From: JBMYYR01 sp965243605
GTDB taxonomy: Bacteria > Bacteroidota > Bacteroidia > Flavobacteriales > CAJXXR01
Reading direction: 5' to 3'
NCBI GenBank assembly: GCA_965243605.1
Contig: CBDEVQ010000096.1
Span: 1-64,000 of the forward strand
Length of the DNA stretch: 64,000 nucleotides
Position numbers and translations under genes: made by a program. The notes beneath the pieces are model-generated. The model ran no database searches. It had not been told where the DNA came from and saw nothing but the letters and a program-made list of their open reading frames with translations. Each line of letters begins with the position of its first letter. The stretch's first letter is position 1. Below are positions 9,286 through 19,706 of this stretch, piece after piece.

Positions 9286-9314
9286 AAAGCAACACATATA
9301 ATACGTGTTGCTTT
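9286..9314. terminator. Hairpin between convergent genes
   Basis: AAAGCAACAC (9286-9295) and GTGTTGCTTT (9305-9314) are perfect inverted repeats with a 9-base loop. It separates the plus-strand DUF3857 gene from the minus-strand 64-residue gene. AT-rich flanks on both sides make a bidirectional terminator plausible, although neither flank has a long uninterrupted T run. Confidence 0.6.
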
Positions 9315-9330
9315 ATTTATGAATTCATGT

Positions 9331-9525
9331 TTACGAGTGTTTAAAAACCCGATATTCACACGCTTTATGATATTCGTGCTTAATTTTATACTCAGCCAAC
9401 AACTGAGATAAAATCTCCTCAACGGTTGAAGGATCTAACCCCAACTGTTCACCAAGGTCAAACTCATTAAGTTGACCTTTGTTCGCTTTAAATGCTTCAA
9501 AGAAGCGTTCTTTTTCTGTTTTCAT
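9331..9525 (-). CDS. Small winged-helix-like protein of unknown function
   Basis: This 64-residue acidic/basic protein begins MKTEKERFFEAF. The arrangement of a short helix, a DLGEQLGLDPSTVEEILSQLL segment and a C-terminal YKIKHEYHKACEYRVF strand pair resembles a minimal winged helix-turn-helix. Its ATG overlaps the stop codon of the methyltransferase gene by one base (TAATG), so the two are translationally coupled. No specific family is recognised. A DNA-binding or regulatory role is inferred only from the fold-like pattern. Confidence 0.65.
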   Translation of the reverse strand: MKTEKERFFEAFKANKGQLNEFDLGEQLGLDPSTVEEILSQLLAEYKIKHEYHKACEYRVFKHS

Positions 9526-10349
9526 TATTGTTTTTTTACGGCGATCATCATATGTGGACTAAAAGAAAGTAAATATGGATCGGATTCGGTTGTTTTAATA
9601 AGTTCACTTAAAGTATTCTTGTGTTTAGGGTGTAGCATATTGGTGAAATACTTATGATCTAACCAAGCCATACTTTCCACAGCAATGGTGTTTAAATGAA
9701 TCAGGTTTTGTTCTGTAAATTCATCTTTTAATTTTTGAGGCGTGTGATAATATGCTTCGGCTAACAGCCAAGGGAAATCCTCTGGTGGATTATGAATCCC
9801 CGTTGTTAGCTCATCAATACACATATTAAAGAATGAGGGTTTATGAATCAACCCGTTCATTAATCCAACGAGTGTGGAAGCTGTGAAATTTATAGCAAAC
9901 CCTAATATTATTCCTCCAGGTTTTAGGACACGTTTAGCTTCTTTAATAACATTTTGTCTATCCGTTTTAGATTGCAGATGATATAACGGACCGTGTAAGA
10001 TAATAAGATCAGCATATTGATTGGCAAATTTTAAAGCCTTAGCCTCACCGTGGTGTACTTTAAATGGATGTTTTAATTCAGAAGATCTACTTTTTGCAAT
10101 ATAAATATGCTTTAAAATAGGTTCAACCAAATGAACATGATGCCCTTGTTGAGCTAACCATTTTGAGTATTTGCCTGTTCCGCCACCCACATCAATAATG
10201 TTGAGTTGGGAACGAGATAAATATCGACTTATTAATGCTTTTGTGCGTTCAAATTCAAAAATACCCATGCCTTTATCTAAACGGGTTTCTTCGGATGCTT
10301 TTGTATAAAAATAGTCAATGTTTTTACTGACTAATGGTTTATGTTTCAT
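9525..10349 (-). CDS. Class I SAM-dependent methyltransferase
   Basis: This 274-residue cytoplasmic methyltransferase carries motif I IIDVGGGTGKYSKWLA at about residues 49-65, an acidic end of strand 2 (VHLVEP), and a motif near ADLIILHGPLYHLQ typical of UbiE/COQ5-like small-molecule or protein methyltransferases. The AKRVLKPGGIILGFAIN segment is the usual post-motif region. The substrate cannot be read from the sequence. It is coupled to the downstream 64-residue gene by a TAATG overlap. A perfect 10-base inverted repeat at 10399-10423 lies about 50 bases upstream of its start and could be an operator. Confidence 0.85.
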   Translation of the reverse strand: MKHKPLVSKNIDYFYTKASEETRLDKGMGIFEFERTKALISRYLSRSQLNIIDVGGGTGKYSKWLAQQGHHVHLVEPILKHIYIAKSRSSELKHPFKVHHGEAKALKFANQYADLIILHGPLYHLQSKTDRQNVIKEAKRVLKPGGIILGFAINFTASTLVGLMNGLIHKPSFFNMCIDELTTGIHNPPEDFPWLLAEAYYHTPQKLKDEFTEQNLIHLNTIAVESMAWLDHKYFTNMLHPKHKNTLSELIKTTESDPYLLSFSPHMMIAVKKQ

Positions 10350-10398
10350 TGTACTCTAATCACAAGTTTTCTCTGCCATATTGTTAGTTATAGCCGAG

Positions 10399-10423
10399 CT
10401 ATTGATTAATCAATAATCAATAG
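10399..10423. promoter_or_regulatory. AT-rich inverted repeat upstream of the methyltransferase gene
   Basis: CTATTGATTA (10399-10408) and TAATCAATAG (10414-10423) are exact reverse complements separated by 5 bases. The position, about 50 bases before the minus-strand start at 10349, is suitable for a regulator-binding site. No particular regulator is implied. Confidence 0.4.
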
Positions 10424-11250
10424 AAATATATCTTAATAAAAAATGTAGGGCATATTATTTTAGGCAATAAATAGAGATTCTATTCATGCAATAACTCTGC
10501 TTAAGGTAGCAGGTTCTCTTTTCAGAAAACAAAATAATATGTTATATATAGAGTAACAGACTACAAATATAGGATTTAATATTTAGAGAGGGGCTGGTGG
10601 AAACGAACTCTAACCAATATTCTCGATACACTTTTCTCTTAACGGATTAAAGCATTCGAACTGACTTCTCACTTTTAAACTTGCCTAATGAGTGGCATTG
10701 TGAAATTCAATGTATTAAAAATGTTACCAAAATAGTATGATTTGATATTTTGATATTGAAAAGGTAGTCCCATTGAGGCTAGTTCTATCATTTAGGTTTA
10801 TTTATAATGAGCACAATTTTTTATAGAAGTTATCGAAATTGACTTAATAAAATATAAAGTAAATCCATTTTGTGATTTTAGAGTTTGTTTATTCTATCCA
10901 GAGATGCTAAAAAACAATTTCATTAGACCTTTATTTAAGTCAAATGAGAAAAAAAAGTAAATTATTTTAAGTGTATTATTTGCTTTTTTTTATTGAGGTA
11001 AATGCGTGTTTGTATTCTAAGTCTATATTTATTAATAATACTATATGACAATAGATTTTATGGGGCTTTAGAGTAAATATAGAAGATGGAAATTATTTAT
11101 ATATGAAATAAAAACATTTATTTAATATAAGTGTTTATTCTTATTTTCTAAAATGTGTTTTAATTGTATTTGATTGATTTTTAGTGATTTATTCTTTGAG
11201 TAGTCGCATTTTAATTTTACTTTAGAAGCAAAATTTATTAATTTATAACT
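10424..11250. other. Long noncoding gap before the giant secreted protein
   Basis: No credible gene is visible on either strand in these roughly 830 bases, which are strongly AT-rich towards the right end. The left part holds a diverged copy of the type 2 repeat (about 10670-10830). The right part, immediately before 11251, contains TAATTTTA at 11212-11219, one mismatch from TAnnTTTG, a weak promoter candidate. Confidence 0.5.
10670..10830. repeat. Dispersed intergenic repeat, type 2 (copy 2), diverged
   Basis: Ordered blocks AATGAGTGGCATTGTGAAATTC, AGTATGATTTGAT, TTGAGGCTAG and GTTTATTTATAATG correspond to blocks in the same order at 5100-5260. Similarity is patchy, as expected for an old dispersed noncoding element. 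Confidence 0.45.
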
Positions 11251-14200
11251 ATGAAATTACTTAAACTGAATTTAATTTTATGTTTGCTGTTTTCTTTATC
11301 GTTAAGTGCGCAAACAGATTCTGTTATTACAGGATTACATCCAGATTTACAAACATTAAGTGATTCCTACTTAGAGCTTTTAGACTCTAATGGGTTTCCT
11401 TTAGATTCAACACTACTCAGATCCATTAAAAAGAAAAGGCGAAATCTTCAATTTTGGAGTAAACGAGCAGGTGCTGGTTTTGCAGCCTATGGTCAAAGTG
11501 TTTTAAATAATTGGCAAAATAATGAAATGTGCCAATTAAATGATGGTTATCTAAATAATGAAAATACGAAATGGAATAACTTACGTATAAATACTCAACC
11601 AGCAGACGAGTCACATTTCGCATATGCAGGTGGTTCTGGAGCAATGCATTCACATTGGGTTAACCCGTTAAACCCTCAAGAAATATTTATTGGAGCAAGC
11701 TCTGGTGGGTTATGGAAAACTACAGATGGAGGAACGACTTGGAATAACTTAACCGATAATGATAATCTACCAAATTTTGGTATTGGTGTAATCTCTGTAG
11801 ATCCTAATAATACGAACAATATATTAATTGCTATGCGTCATGAACGTTATGAGAATAATTTGAATATTGGTGTATTTAGAACAACGAATGGTGGAACATC
11901 TTGGAATTTAGTAAGCTCTATTTATACCCCATCGGATATTCATGGAATTATGGATATTAAACGTAATCCTGATGACTCTGAAAAAGTAATTGCTATTTCG
12001 AAAACAAGAGTATACAAATCAAATGATGGAGGAGGTACATTTACATTGTCGACAACGTTAGCAGGAGAGTTAGACCCTGTGACTTCTTTGTTATGTTCAT
12101 CTGATCTGAGGCGTATTTATTTTAACCCTTATAATACAAATGACGTTTATATTATAGGAAAGTCTTTATATTACTCATCTAATGCTGGAGTCTCTTTTGG
12201 AAGTAGAACTTGGGCATTACCTGTAAACTGTGGAAATATAAAATCTGTAAATGTAGATATTGCAGAAGATGCAACAAATACATTGGTGCTTTCACTAATA
12301 GCGAAGGTAGGGAACACAACCGTTGGAAATATTTATTCAAGTGCAGATAAGGGCTTAAGTTGGACAATAATTGGAGACTCTTATATTCGTGGTATAAACT
12401 CATTTGTTGCGATAAATGATAATTTAGTCTTTACAGGTGGAGTTCGGATGGTTAAAATTAGCTTAGATCCATATCAAGCATTTAATGTAGGAACTGGTTT
12501 AAAAGGAGGTTACGGAATAAATTACTACCATGATGATATTAGAAGTTTATCTAAAGTTAAAATAGGTAATAATTGGCATTTATATGCCGGAACTGATGGT
12601 GGGTTATATAAAAGTACAGATTTAGGTTTAACATGGGTTCATTTAAACCCGAGTATTGATCTATCCGAAATTTATGATTTTGATACACAGAGTAGAACGA
12701 AGTATTTAGTGACTGGTACACAAGATATGGGAATGTCTATATACAATAAAAGAAGTTCAACTTGGTATCCATCTGTACAAAGAGGAGATTTTGTGCAATC
12801 GGTATTTAATTTAGCGGATGATCCGGTTTGTACAACTACAGAATATTATAATAGTCCCAAATTCTATAAAGTTAATGATAATGACATAACTCAGTTAGGT
12901 AATGGAGAATATGCTCAATTTATTGGACCTGCTGGTGGAGCTAACTATACAGCAAGAGATGTTGATTATAAAACTAAATCGAATATTTATACCGGCCATA
13001 CCAATTTAGTAAATTATAAGGTAGATGATCATACATATACGCATATAACAAGTTACCCAGAACTTAGTGGTCAAACGTTTCGTGCCAATTGTATAAGTAT
13101 AGGAAATGCAAATAGTAATCCAAATGTATTATATTCTGGATGGTATAATGTTGGTGGGTGGCATGGTATGGCTAGACAACCAAACTTGTTTAGAGGTGTT
13201 AAGGACGAAAGTGGGAATTGGACATGGGCGAATATATCACCATATGGAACGCCTCAAAACCCTGGGACTTTAGGGATTTGGGTGGTGCCAAGAGTAATTT
13301 GTATAAGTCCAGATGATGAAAATACATTGATGGTTGGTATGGATTTTATGTCTTTATCTGGAGATAATAATCCAAGGGTCATCTACACCACAGATGGAGG
13401 ACAAACATGGGAAGATAAAAGTTATGGACTCCCAATGAATTTTGGAATAAATGATATTGTATTTCAGAAAGGGACCAATAATACGTATTATGCTGCAACA
13501 GATATTGGTGTATATTATTACGATCCAAATTTTCAGGAAAATGGACACGTAGGTAAATGGAGATGTTATAATTATGGGTTACCAAATGTAATGGTTTCCG
13601 ACTTAAAGATTGATTATTGCAGCTCTACACTTTATGCATCTACGTTTGGACGAGGAATGTGGGAAATCCCATTAATTCAAAATACGGCTCAGGATTTAGT
13701 GGTGTCTAATGACCAAACTTGGGATTATTATAAAGAAATGGGTGGCGATTTACGTATTACAAATGGAGCTGTACTGACTATTACTGGTGATTTAATTATG
13801 CAAGAGAATAAACGTATACATGTTGAGCCTGGTGCAGAGTTAAGAGTAATTGGAGGAAAAATAACCTCGGCTTGTAATGACAAACCATGGTATGGTATAC
13901 TTGCTGAAGGTACCACAAATCAGCATCAATCACCAGGAGGTCATCCAACATATCAAGCATTAATATATTTAAAAGATGCTACGATTGAGAACGCCAAAAA
14001 TGCCATTACAACGGCTAAAATGGACAATAATTATAATATAGTTTGGGGGCATTCAGGAGCGGTGATAAGAGCCGTTAATACACACTTTAAGAATAATAGA
14101 AGATCTGTTGCTTATTTTTCATATCAAAATTTTAATCCAAATACCAATAAACCAAGGTCTAATTACGGACGATTCATAGAGTGTCAATTTACAACCGATC

Positions 14201-16257
14201 AAGACTATGTGTTAAATTCACCTTATGATCATAATGTACAAGTTTCGGCTTGGGAAGTAAGAGGTGTTACGTTTTCGGCTTGCGAATTTGAGATGCCGTT
14301 TAATACCTCGGCAACCGATGGTGTAATAGAATCTAGAGCAATTTATGCTTTGGATGCATCTTTGAAAATTCTACCTAAATGTACATCATCACCAAATCAA
14401 TACCCATGTAACCAATATAAACGTTCAAGTTTTGAAGGGTATGATATTGCTATAGATATTGACAATACCAGTAGTTTGTACCCAATAGAAGTAGACCGTG
14501 CCGATTTCTTAAATAATTACCATGCCATTAGCTTAAACCGAGCTCATTATTCACGTATTACCCGTTGCGATATTGATAATACTATAAATTACGATGGCTA
14601 TACTGGAATTAATTTATACAACACCATAGGGTTTTCGGTAGAAGAAAACCATATAAAAACCCAAAGCGGAAATATTACAGGAATACGTGCTAAAGATTTA
14701 TATACCAACAATATATTGCAAGACGATATTATTTATAACAATAAAATTGCCAATGCCCGTATAGGTATAGAATTTAAAGGATTAACGGGGTTAGCCACAT
14801 GGGCTGGATTAACCGCCGAGTGTAATGATTTTGGAGCCAATGTATCTGGAGGATATACCGATAATGATTACGATATACGCATAAACCCAGAAACCTTAAC
14901 CAAAACCATTTGGGGTGAAAATAATGACCCTATGGAGAATTACTTCTCTCAAACCAATACCAATACCGAACGGAATATTAAAATTGCAGCAGCATCTAGC
15001 TATTCAAATTTACATACATATATTTGGAATACGAATGAGGTTGAGACCAATCCTAATGATATTACATTGTCAATTGGTAAACAAAGTTTCCTAACTGGAA
15101 ATAGGAATTGTCCAAGTTTATTGAATTCGTATTATCAAAAACCTCCAATGGTATTAAGAACAGAACGAAACCTAGGAAAAACTTCCTTTAATACCTTATA
15201 TACGAATTATAACGCTATTCTTAATGGGGGGATAAACCAAAATATTTTAGAGGATTTATGGGATATTGCCAATGTGAATAATGATGCTTTAATTCAGATC
15301 CTAATAGACAATAGTCCATATTTATCGGATGAGGTTCTGGTAGAAGCCATTCATTATCCTCATATTTCGGATTGGGATTTAACACAGATTTTGGTTTGGA
15401 ACGGACCACTAACACCTCAGGTTAAAGAAGAAGTGAACCAAAGCGGACGTTTTACAGCCACTTATCTTAATTTAATATTAGGGCGAACAGGAGTGAGTCA
15501 ACGATTTTTACTCGACCAGCAATTGGCTCAAAAAGTCCATGAGTATAGTATAGCCGGAAACCATTACTACCAACGAGTTTTATTAGATAGTAATTTAACC
15601 GTATTTGATACCGCCGATGTATTTGTAGATTCTATGGATTTAACGGTAGGGAGTTATGACAATCAACATGCTTTAGATTGGTATATAGCTACGGAGCAAT
15701 ATGGGAAGGCCCAAAGTTTTTTAGCAAACCATTCTATTGATTTACCATCCGATGCTTTAAGCCATTTTAAAGATTTTAAACGTTTGTCAACCCATCTAAC
15801 GGCTCAGGGAGGGAATTGGTTTACAATGGGCGAACGCCAAATTGATTCCTTAACTTTATTAGGGAACGATAGCAGTAAGGCGGACTTTCAATTGGCTCAA
15901 AACGTGCTTGAATTTCTAAATATTCAAAGGTTTGCCGAACCAACATCTGATCCAGATGTGAGTGTAAGGCGTGCTAGGCCCATCATAAAACCAGAACCTT
16001 TAACGATTGAACGTTTTAAAGTATGGCCAAACCCAGTAACCGATCAATTAAAAATACTATGGACGTTAGACAATAACACGGAAAATTTGAGGATTGAATT
16101 AATTAATGTTTTAGGAAAAACGGTATATCAGAACAAGGTTTCTGTTCAAGATGCCTTGATTAATCTGGATTGTTCAGCTTATACATCCGGGACCTATATT
16201 TTAAGAATACATCACTCAGAAGGTGTTTATCAAGACAAAGTAGAAATAACCCATTAA
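11251..16257 (+). CDS. Giant secreted protein: Asp-box propeller, beta-helix and T9SS type A sorting domain
   Basis: This 1668-residue exported protein starts with a signal peptide (residues 1-20, ending LSAQ). Residues about 110-810 hold repeated sialidase/VPS10-type Asp-box motifs (TTDGGTTW, TTNGGTSW, SNDGGGTF, STDLGLTW, TTDGGQTW), so one or more beta-propellers are likely. From about 830 to 1260 a right-handed beta-helix pattern is suggested by repeated short strands with many asparagines. The last 80 residues form a T9SS type A signal (KVWPNPVTDQL, GKTVYQ, YTSGTYILRI), which routes it across the outer membrane to the surface or medium. No catalytic residues of a sialidase are evident, so adhesion or glycan binding is as likely as hydrolysis. 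It is followed by a 34-base palindrome and then a three-gene paralogue array. Confidence 0.85.
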   Translation: MKLLKLNLILCLLFSLSLSAQTDSVITGLHPDLQTLSDSYLELLDSNGFPLDSTLLRSIKKKRRNLQFWSKRAGAGFAAYGQSVLNNWQNNEMCQLNDGYLNNENTKWNNLRINTQPADESHFAYAGGSGAMHSHWVNPLNPQEIFIGASSGGLWKTTDGGTTWNNLTDNDNLPNFGIGVISVDPNNTNNILIAMRHERYENNLNIGVFRTTNGGTSWNLVSSIYTPSDIHGIMDIKRNPDDSEKVIAISKTRVYKSNDGGGTFTLSTTLAGELDPVTSLLCSSDLRRIYFNPYNTNDVYIIGKSLYYSSNAGVSFGSRTWALPVNCGNIKSVNVDIAEDATNTLVLSLIAKVGNTTVGNIYSSADKGLSWTIIGDSYIRGINSFVAINDNLVFTGGVRMVKISLDPYQAFNVGTGLKGGYGINYYHDDIRSLSKVKIGNNWHLYAGTDGGLYKSTDLGLTWVHLNPSIDLSEIYDFDTQSRTKYLVTGTQDMGMSIYNKRSSTWYPSVQRGDFVQSVFNLADDPVCTTTEYYNSPKFYKVNDNDITQLGNGEYAQFIGPAGGANYTARDVDYKTKSNIYTGHTNLVNYKVDDHTYTHITSYPELSGQTFRANCISIGNANSNPNVLYSGWYNVGGWHGMARQPNLFRGVKDESGNWTWANISPYGTPQNPGTLGIWVVPRVICISPDDENTLMVGMDFMSLSGDNNPRVIYTTDGGQTWEDKSYGLPMNFGINDIVFQKGTNNTYYAATDIGVYYYDPNFQENGHVGKWRCYNYGLPNVMVSDLKIDYCSSTLYASTFGRGMWEIPLIQNTAQDLVVSNDQTWDYYKEMGGDLRITNGAVLTITGDLIMQENKRIHVEPGAELRVIGGKITSACNDKPWYGILAEGTTNQHQSPGGHPTYQALIYLKDATIENAKNAITTAKMDNNYNIVWGHSGAVIRAVNTHFKNNRRSVAYFSYQNFNPNTNKPRSNYGRFIECQFTTDQDYVLNSPYDHNVQVSAWEVRGVTFSACEFEMPFNTSATDGVIESRAIYALDASLKILPKCTSSPNQYPCNQYKRSSFEGYDIAIDIDNTSSLYPIEVDRADFLNNYHAISLNRAHYSRITRCDIDNTINYDGYTGINLYNTIGFSVEENHIKTQSGNITGIRAKDLYTNNILQDDIIYNNKIANARIGIEFKGLTGLATWAGLTAECNDFGANVSGGYTDNDYDIRINPETLTKTIWGENNDPMENYFSQTNTNTERNIKIAAASSYSNLHTYIWNTNEVETNPNDITLSIGKQSFLTGNRNCPSLLNSYYQKPPMVLRTERNLGKTSFNTLYTNYNAILNGGINQNILEDLWDIANVNNDALIQILIDNSPYLSDEVLVEAIHYPHISDWDLTQILVWNGPLTPQVKEEVNQSGRFTATYLNLILGRTGVSQRFLLDQQLAQKVHEYSIAGNHYYQRVLLDSNLTVFDTADVFVDSMDLTVGSYDNQHALDWYIATEQYGKAQSFLANHSIDLPSDALSHFKDFKRLSTHLTAQGGNWFTMGERQIDSLTLLGNDSSKADFQLAQNVLEFLNIQRFAEPTSDPDVSVRRARPIIKPEPLTIERFKVWPNPVTDQLKILWTLDNNTENLRIELINVLGKTVYQNKVSVQDALINLDCSAYTSGTYILRIHHSEGVYQDKVEITH

Positions 16258-16266
16258 TTATTTACT

Positions 16267-16300
16267 TATCTTAGTAGGCATATATATGCCTACTAAGATA
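16267..16300. terminator. Perfect 34-base palindrome between the giant gene and the paralogue array
   Basis: The 17-base halves TATCTTAGTAGGCATAT and ATATGCCTACTAAGATA are exact reverse complements and lie 9 bases after the stop codon at 16257. It would form a strong hairpin in RNA. The following sequence is only moderately T-rich, so it may be a terminator, a processing or stability hairpin, or a binding site. Confidence 0.55.
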
Positions 16301-16314
16301 CATGTTTGTTTATT

Positions 16315-18000
16315 ATGAAATATACTATACTCTTTTTTCTGTATTGTTTTAGTTTGTGTTTTGGAATAGCCCAAAACATTGGCGATCCCTATATATATGA
16401 ATACCCTGAGCTTTTAATACGACCAGGTAATCTTTCTGATTTAGAAGTGGATTACGATGGCGGTTTTTTTATTACGGCATTCTTAACCGAAAATGATTTA
16501 GGACAGGGTGAGGCACCTAGGGAACTTATTGCAAAAGTAAGCCGTGATTTAGAACTTCTTTATAGCCGTTATTTATATGTGGATAATTATGGAACGACAG
16601 CCTTTTATTTTGTAGTTAGAGATTTAGTACCCTTATCCAATGGAGAAATTCTTATTGGCGGGGAAATATATAGAGATGGTTGGCCAGTCCAACATATTTT
16701 TACTTTAAAATTGGATGTGAATGGGAATGTAGCTTGGTTTAGACGGTATGCTTCCATAGAACATAAGTTTCACCGTTTTTTCCATTTTTATGTGGATGAG
16801 TCCAATCCTGATTATTTTTATTATGGGGCGTTTTATTTTACCAGCGAAGACCCTGATGATATGTTAAATTATGAAGATCGAGATTTGTTTTTAGTGAAAG
16901 CCGATATATCCAATGGGTTAAGTGTATCCTATACCCCAATGGACGTGTATGGAGATATTGGATTTGCTGGTTCGGAATTTGGAAATATGTATCAGGATCG
17001 ATTTCAATCGGATGAGTTTTTCTTAGATGCTGCGATGTATCCTCTTCCTTTAGGAAAATTAACCCATGGTTTTATTAAATTTAATACAGAAGCTGAAGTT
17101 CTACAAACTCACCATATTGGTCGAGAACTCAGTTATGATACGATCCCTTATATACCCTCTTTAACCGATACCATTCCTTTTTATACCCAAACAGGAGAAA
17201 TGGCACAATTGCCCAGTGGGAATATTACTTATATCTTTCATGGAAGGGGAATGATGTATCCTGATAGTGTAGGCGTTGGTTTTGCAGCTAATTATCTTAA
17301 ATTAAACCCAGAAGGAGAAGTATTGGATATTAAAGGGGTTTTTCCACCAGAATCTGAAAATCATATGATAGGTCCGTTAGAAGTAGAATTATATGGAGAT
17401 AGTTTATTGTTTGCAGGAGGGCGTTTAGAGCCTATGTATTCTCCTTTAGGAGATTATGGAGATTTAGGCATACTTAAATTAGATACCAATGGGAATGTAT
17501 TGGACAGTTTAATGCTTCCGTTTTATCAAGGTTGGGCTATACCTGGATTTTATAGCGATTCATCAGGGCTCTATGTTTGGTACAATGGGTACAAATCAGG
17601 GGATAATTTATTGTCACACTATATCGCACGAATAAATATAGAAACCATGGAGTTTGATACGTTAAAAGCCACGGATTTTGGTCATGATTATCAATATTTA
17701 GCAGACAGCACGTATAACACAGACGATATTTTAATTCATGTAACAAAGGTGATCGGTATTCCTGATTTATCAGGCGATGTTGAGATCGGCCTTTACCCGA
17801 ACCCTGCCCAAGATTATATTGGCTGGTCTTTACCCGATGTTGTTCGAATCAGTGTTAACGACATGAAAGGTCGTGTCTTAATCCAACAACAAGTAACAGA
17901 GTCACGTTTAGATATTTCAGAACTTCCATCAGGAACCTATACCATATTATTTACGGATAGCAGTGATAAACAAGCCATAGGTAAGTTTGTAGTGGATTAA
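16315..18000 (+). CDS. Secreted T9SS type A protein, tandem array copy 1
   Basis: This 561-residue protein has the signal peptide MKYTILFFLYCFSLCFGIAQ. The body contains strand repeats of the type TLKLDVNGNVAW and ILKLDTNGNVLD, which suggest a beta-propeller, and the last 75 residues are a T9SS sorting domain (LYPNPAQDYIGW, MKGRVLIQQ, LPSGTYTILF). I chose ATG 16315 because the other two copies begin exactly there; an ATG nine bases earlier is in frame. Its C-terminal 300 or so residues are almost identical to copy 3, while its first codons differ from both other copies at the DNA level. No catalytic motif or known ligand-binding family is recognised. Surface binding is an inference. Confidence 0.8.
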   Translation: MKYTILFFLYCFSLCFGIAQNIGDPYIYEYPELLIRPGNLSDLEVDYDGGFFITAFLTENDLGQGEAPRELIAKVSRDLELLYSRYLYVDNYGTTAFYFVVRDLVPLSNGEILIGGEIYRDGWPVQHIFTLKLDVNGNVAWFRRYASIEHKFHRFFHFYVDESNPDYFYYGAFYFTSEDPDDMLNYEDRDLFLVKADISNGLSVSYTPMDVYGDIGFAGSEFGNMYQDRFQSDEFFLDAAMYPLPLGKLTHGFIKFNTEAEVLQTHHIGRELSYDTIPYIPSLTDTIPFYTQTGEMAQLPSGNITYIFHGRGMMYPDSVGVGFAANYLKLNPEGEVLDIKGVFPPESENHMIGPLEVELYGDSLLFAGGRLEPMYSPLGDYGDLGILKLDTNGNVLDSLMLPFYQGWAIPGFYSDSSGLYVWYNGYKSGDNLLSHYIARINIETMEFDTLKATDFGHDYQYLADSTYNTDDILIHVTKVIGIPDLSGDVEIGLYPNPAQDYIGWSLPDVVRISVNDMKGRVLIQQQVTESRLDISELPSGTYTILFTDSSDKQAIGKFVVD

Positions 18001-18010
18001 AGCGATTATT

Positions 18011-19696
18011 ATGAAATATACGATACTTTTTTTTATATATTGTTTTAGTTTGTGTTTTGGAATAGCCCAAAACATTGGCGATCCTTATATATATGAATAT
18101 CCTGAGCTTTTAAGTAATTCTGGGAATCTTACTGATTTAGAGGTGGATTACGATGGCGGTTTTTTTATAATGTCTTTAAAAACAGAAAATAATTTAGGGC
18201 AGGGGGAAACGCCTAGGGAGCTTATTGCAAAAGTAAGCCGCGATTTAGAACTTTTGTATAGCCGACATTTATATGTGGATAATTTTGGGACGACGGATTA
18301 TTATTTTGTCATTAGAGATTTAAAACCATTATCTAACGGAGAAATATTGATTGGAGGAGAATTAATAAGAGACAGTTGGGGTATTCAACATATTTTTACT
18401 TTAAAATTAGATGTAAATGGAAACCTTGCTTGGTTTAGACGGTTTGCTTCTATAGAATATAAACTTCATCGATTTTATCATTTTTATGTGGATGAGTCCA
18501 ATCCTGATTATTTTTACTATGGGGCGTTTTATTTTATCAGCGAAGATCCTGATGATTTAATCAATTATGAAGATCGAGATTTGTTTTTAGTGAAAGCTGA
18601 CTTATCCAATGGGTTAAGTGTATCTTACACCCCAATGGGTGTGTATGGGGATATTGGATTTGCAGGATCTCATTCAGGAAATGTTCATCAAGATCGGTTT
18701 AACTCCGATGAGTTCTTTTTGGATGTTTCGATGTATCCTTTTCCTTTAGAAAAATTAACCCAAGGCTTTATTAAATTTAATACAGAAGCTGAGATTTTAC
18801 AAACTCACCATATTGGTCGAGAAGAAGATTACGACACCATACCCTATATCCCCTCTTTAACCGATACCATTCCATTTTATACCCAAACAGGAGAAATGGC
18901 ACAATTGCCCAGTGGGAATATCACTTATCTTGCACATGGAAGGGGAATTATATATCCAGACAGTGCTGGGCATGGTTTTGCAGCACACTATCTTAAATTA
19001 AATCCAGATGGTGAGGTATTGGATATTAAAGGGGTCTTTCCACCAGAATCAGAATATCATGTAATAGGTCCATTAGAACTGGAATTGTTTGGAGATAGTT
19101 TATTGTTTGCTGGTGGACGTATAGAGCCTATGTATTCTCCTTTAGGAGATTATGGCGATTTAGGGATATTAAAATTAGATACCAATGGGAATGTATTAGA
19201 TAGTTTAATGCTTCCGATTTATAAAGGATGGGTAGTAAAAGGTTTTTATAGCGATTCATCAGGGCTTTATATAGGGTACAATGGATACAAATCAGGGAAT
19301 AATCTATTGTCACATTATATTGCACGAATAGATATAGAAACCATGACCTTTGATACTTTAAAAGCCACGGATTTTGGTCATGATTATCAATATTTAGCAG
19401 ACAGCACGTATAACAAAGACGATATTTTAATTCATGTAACAAAGGTGATCGGTATTCCTGATTTATCAGGCGATGTTGAGATCGGCCTTTACCCGAACCC
19501 TGCCCAAGATTATATTGGCTGGTCCTTACCCGATGTTGTTCGAATCAGTGTTAACGACATGAAAGGTCGTGTCTTAATCCAACAACAAGTAACAGAGTCA
19601 CGTTTAGATATTTCAGAACTTCCATCAGGAACCTATACCATATTATTTACGGATAGCAGTGATAAACAAGCCATAGGTAAGTTTGTAGTGGATTAA
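18011..19696 (+). CDS. Secreted T9SS type A protein, tandem array copy 2
   Basis: This 561-residue paralogue of the flanking genes shares the same signal peptide, NGN-type strand repeats and T9SS sorting domain. It starts 10 bases after the stop of copy 1. The opening about 50 bases of its coding DNA are identical to copy 3, but its middle and late body are the most divergent of the three (LAHGRGIIYPDSAGHGF, IYKGWVVKGFYS). The final 85 residues are the same in all copies. Variation is concentrated around residues 220-255, just after the DIGFAG segment. The function is unknown; it is presumably surface-exposed like its relatives. Confidence 0.8.
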   Translation: MKYTILFFIYCFSLCFGIAQNIGDPYIYEYPELLSNSGNLTDLEVDYDGGFFIMSLKTENNLGQGETPRELIAKVSRDLELLYSRHLYVDNFGTTDYYFVIRDLKPLSNGEILIGGELIRDSWGIQHIFTLKLDVNGNLAWFRRFASIEYKLHRFYHFYVDESNPDYFYYGAFYFISEDPDDLINYEDRDLFLVKADLSNGLSVSYTPMGVYGDIGFAGSHSGNVHQDRFNSDEFFLDVSMYPFPLEKLTQGFIKFNTEAEILQTHHIGREEDYDTIPYIPSLTDTIPFYTQTGEMAQLPSGNITYLAHGRGIIYPDSAGHGFAAHYLKLNPDGEVLDIKGVFPPESEYHVIGPLELELFGDSLLFAGGRIEPMYSPLGDYGDLGILKLDTNGNVLDSLMLPIYKGWVVKGFYSDSSGLYIGYNGYKSGNNLLSHYIARIDIETMTFDTLKATDFGHDYQYLADSTYNKDDILIHVTKVIGIPDLSGDVEIGLYPNPAQDYIGWSLPDVVRISVNDMKGRVLIQQQVTESRLDISELPSGTYTILFTDSSDKQAIGKFVVD

Positions 19697-19706
19697 AGCG
19701 ATTATT

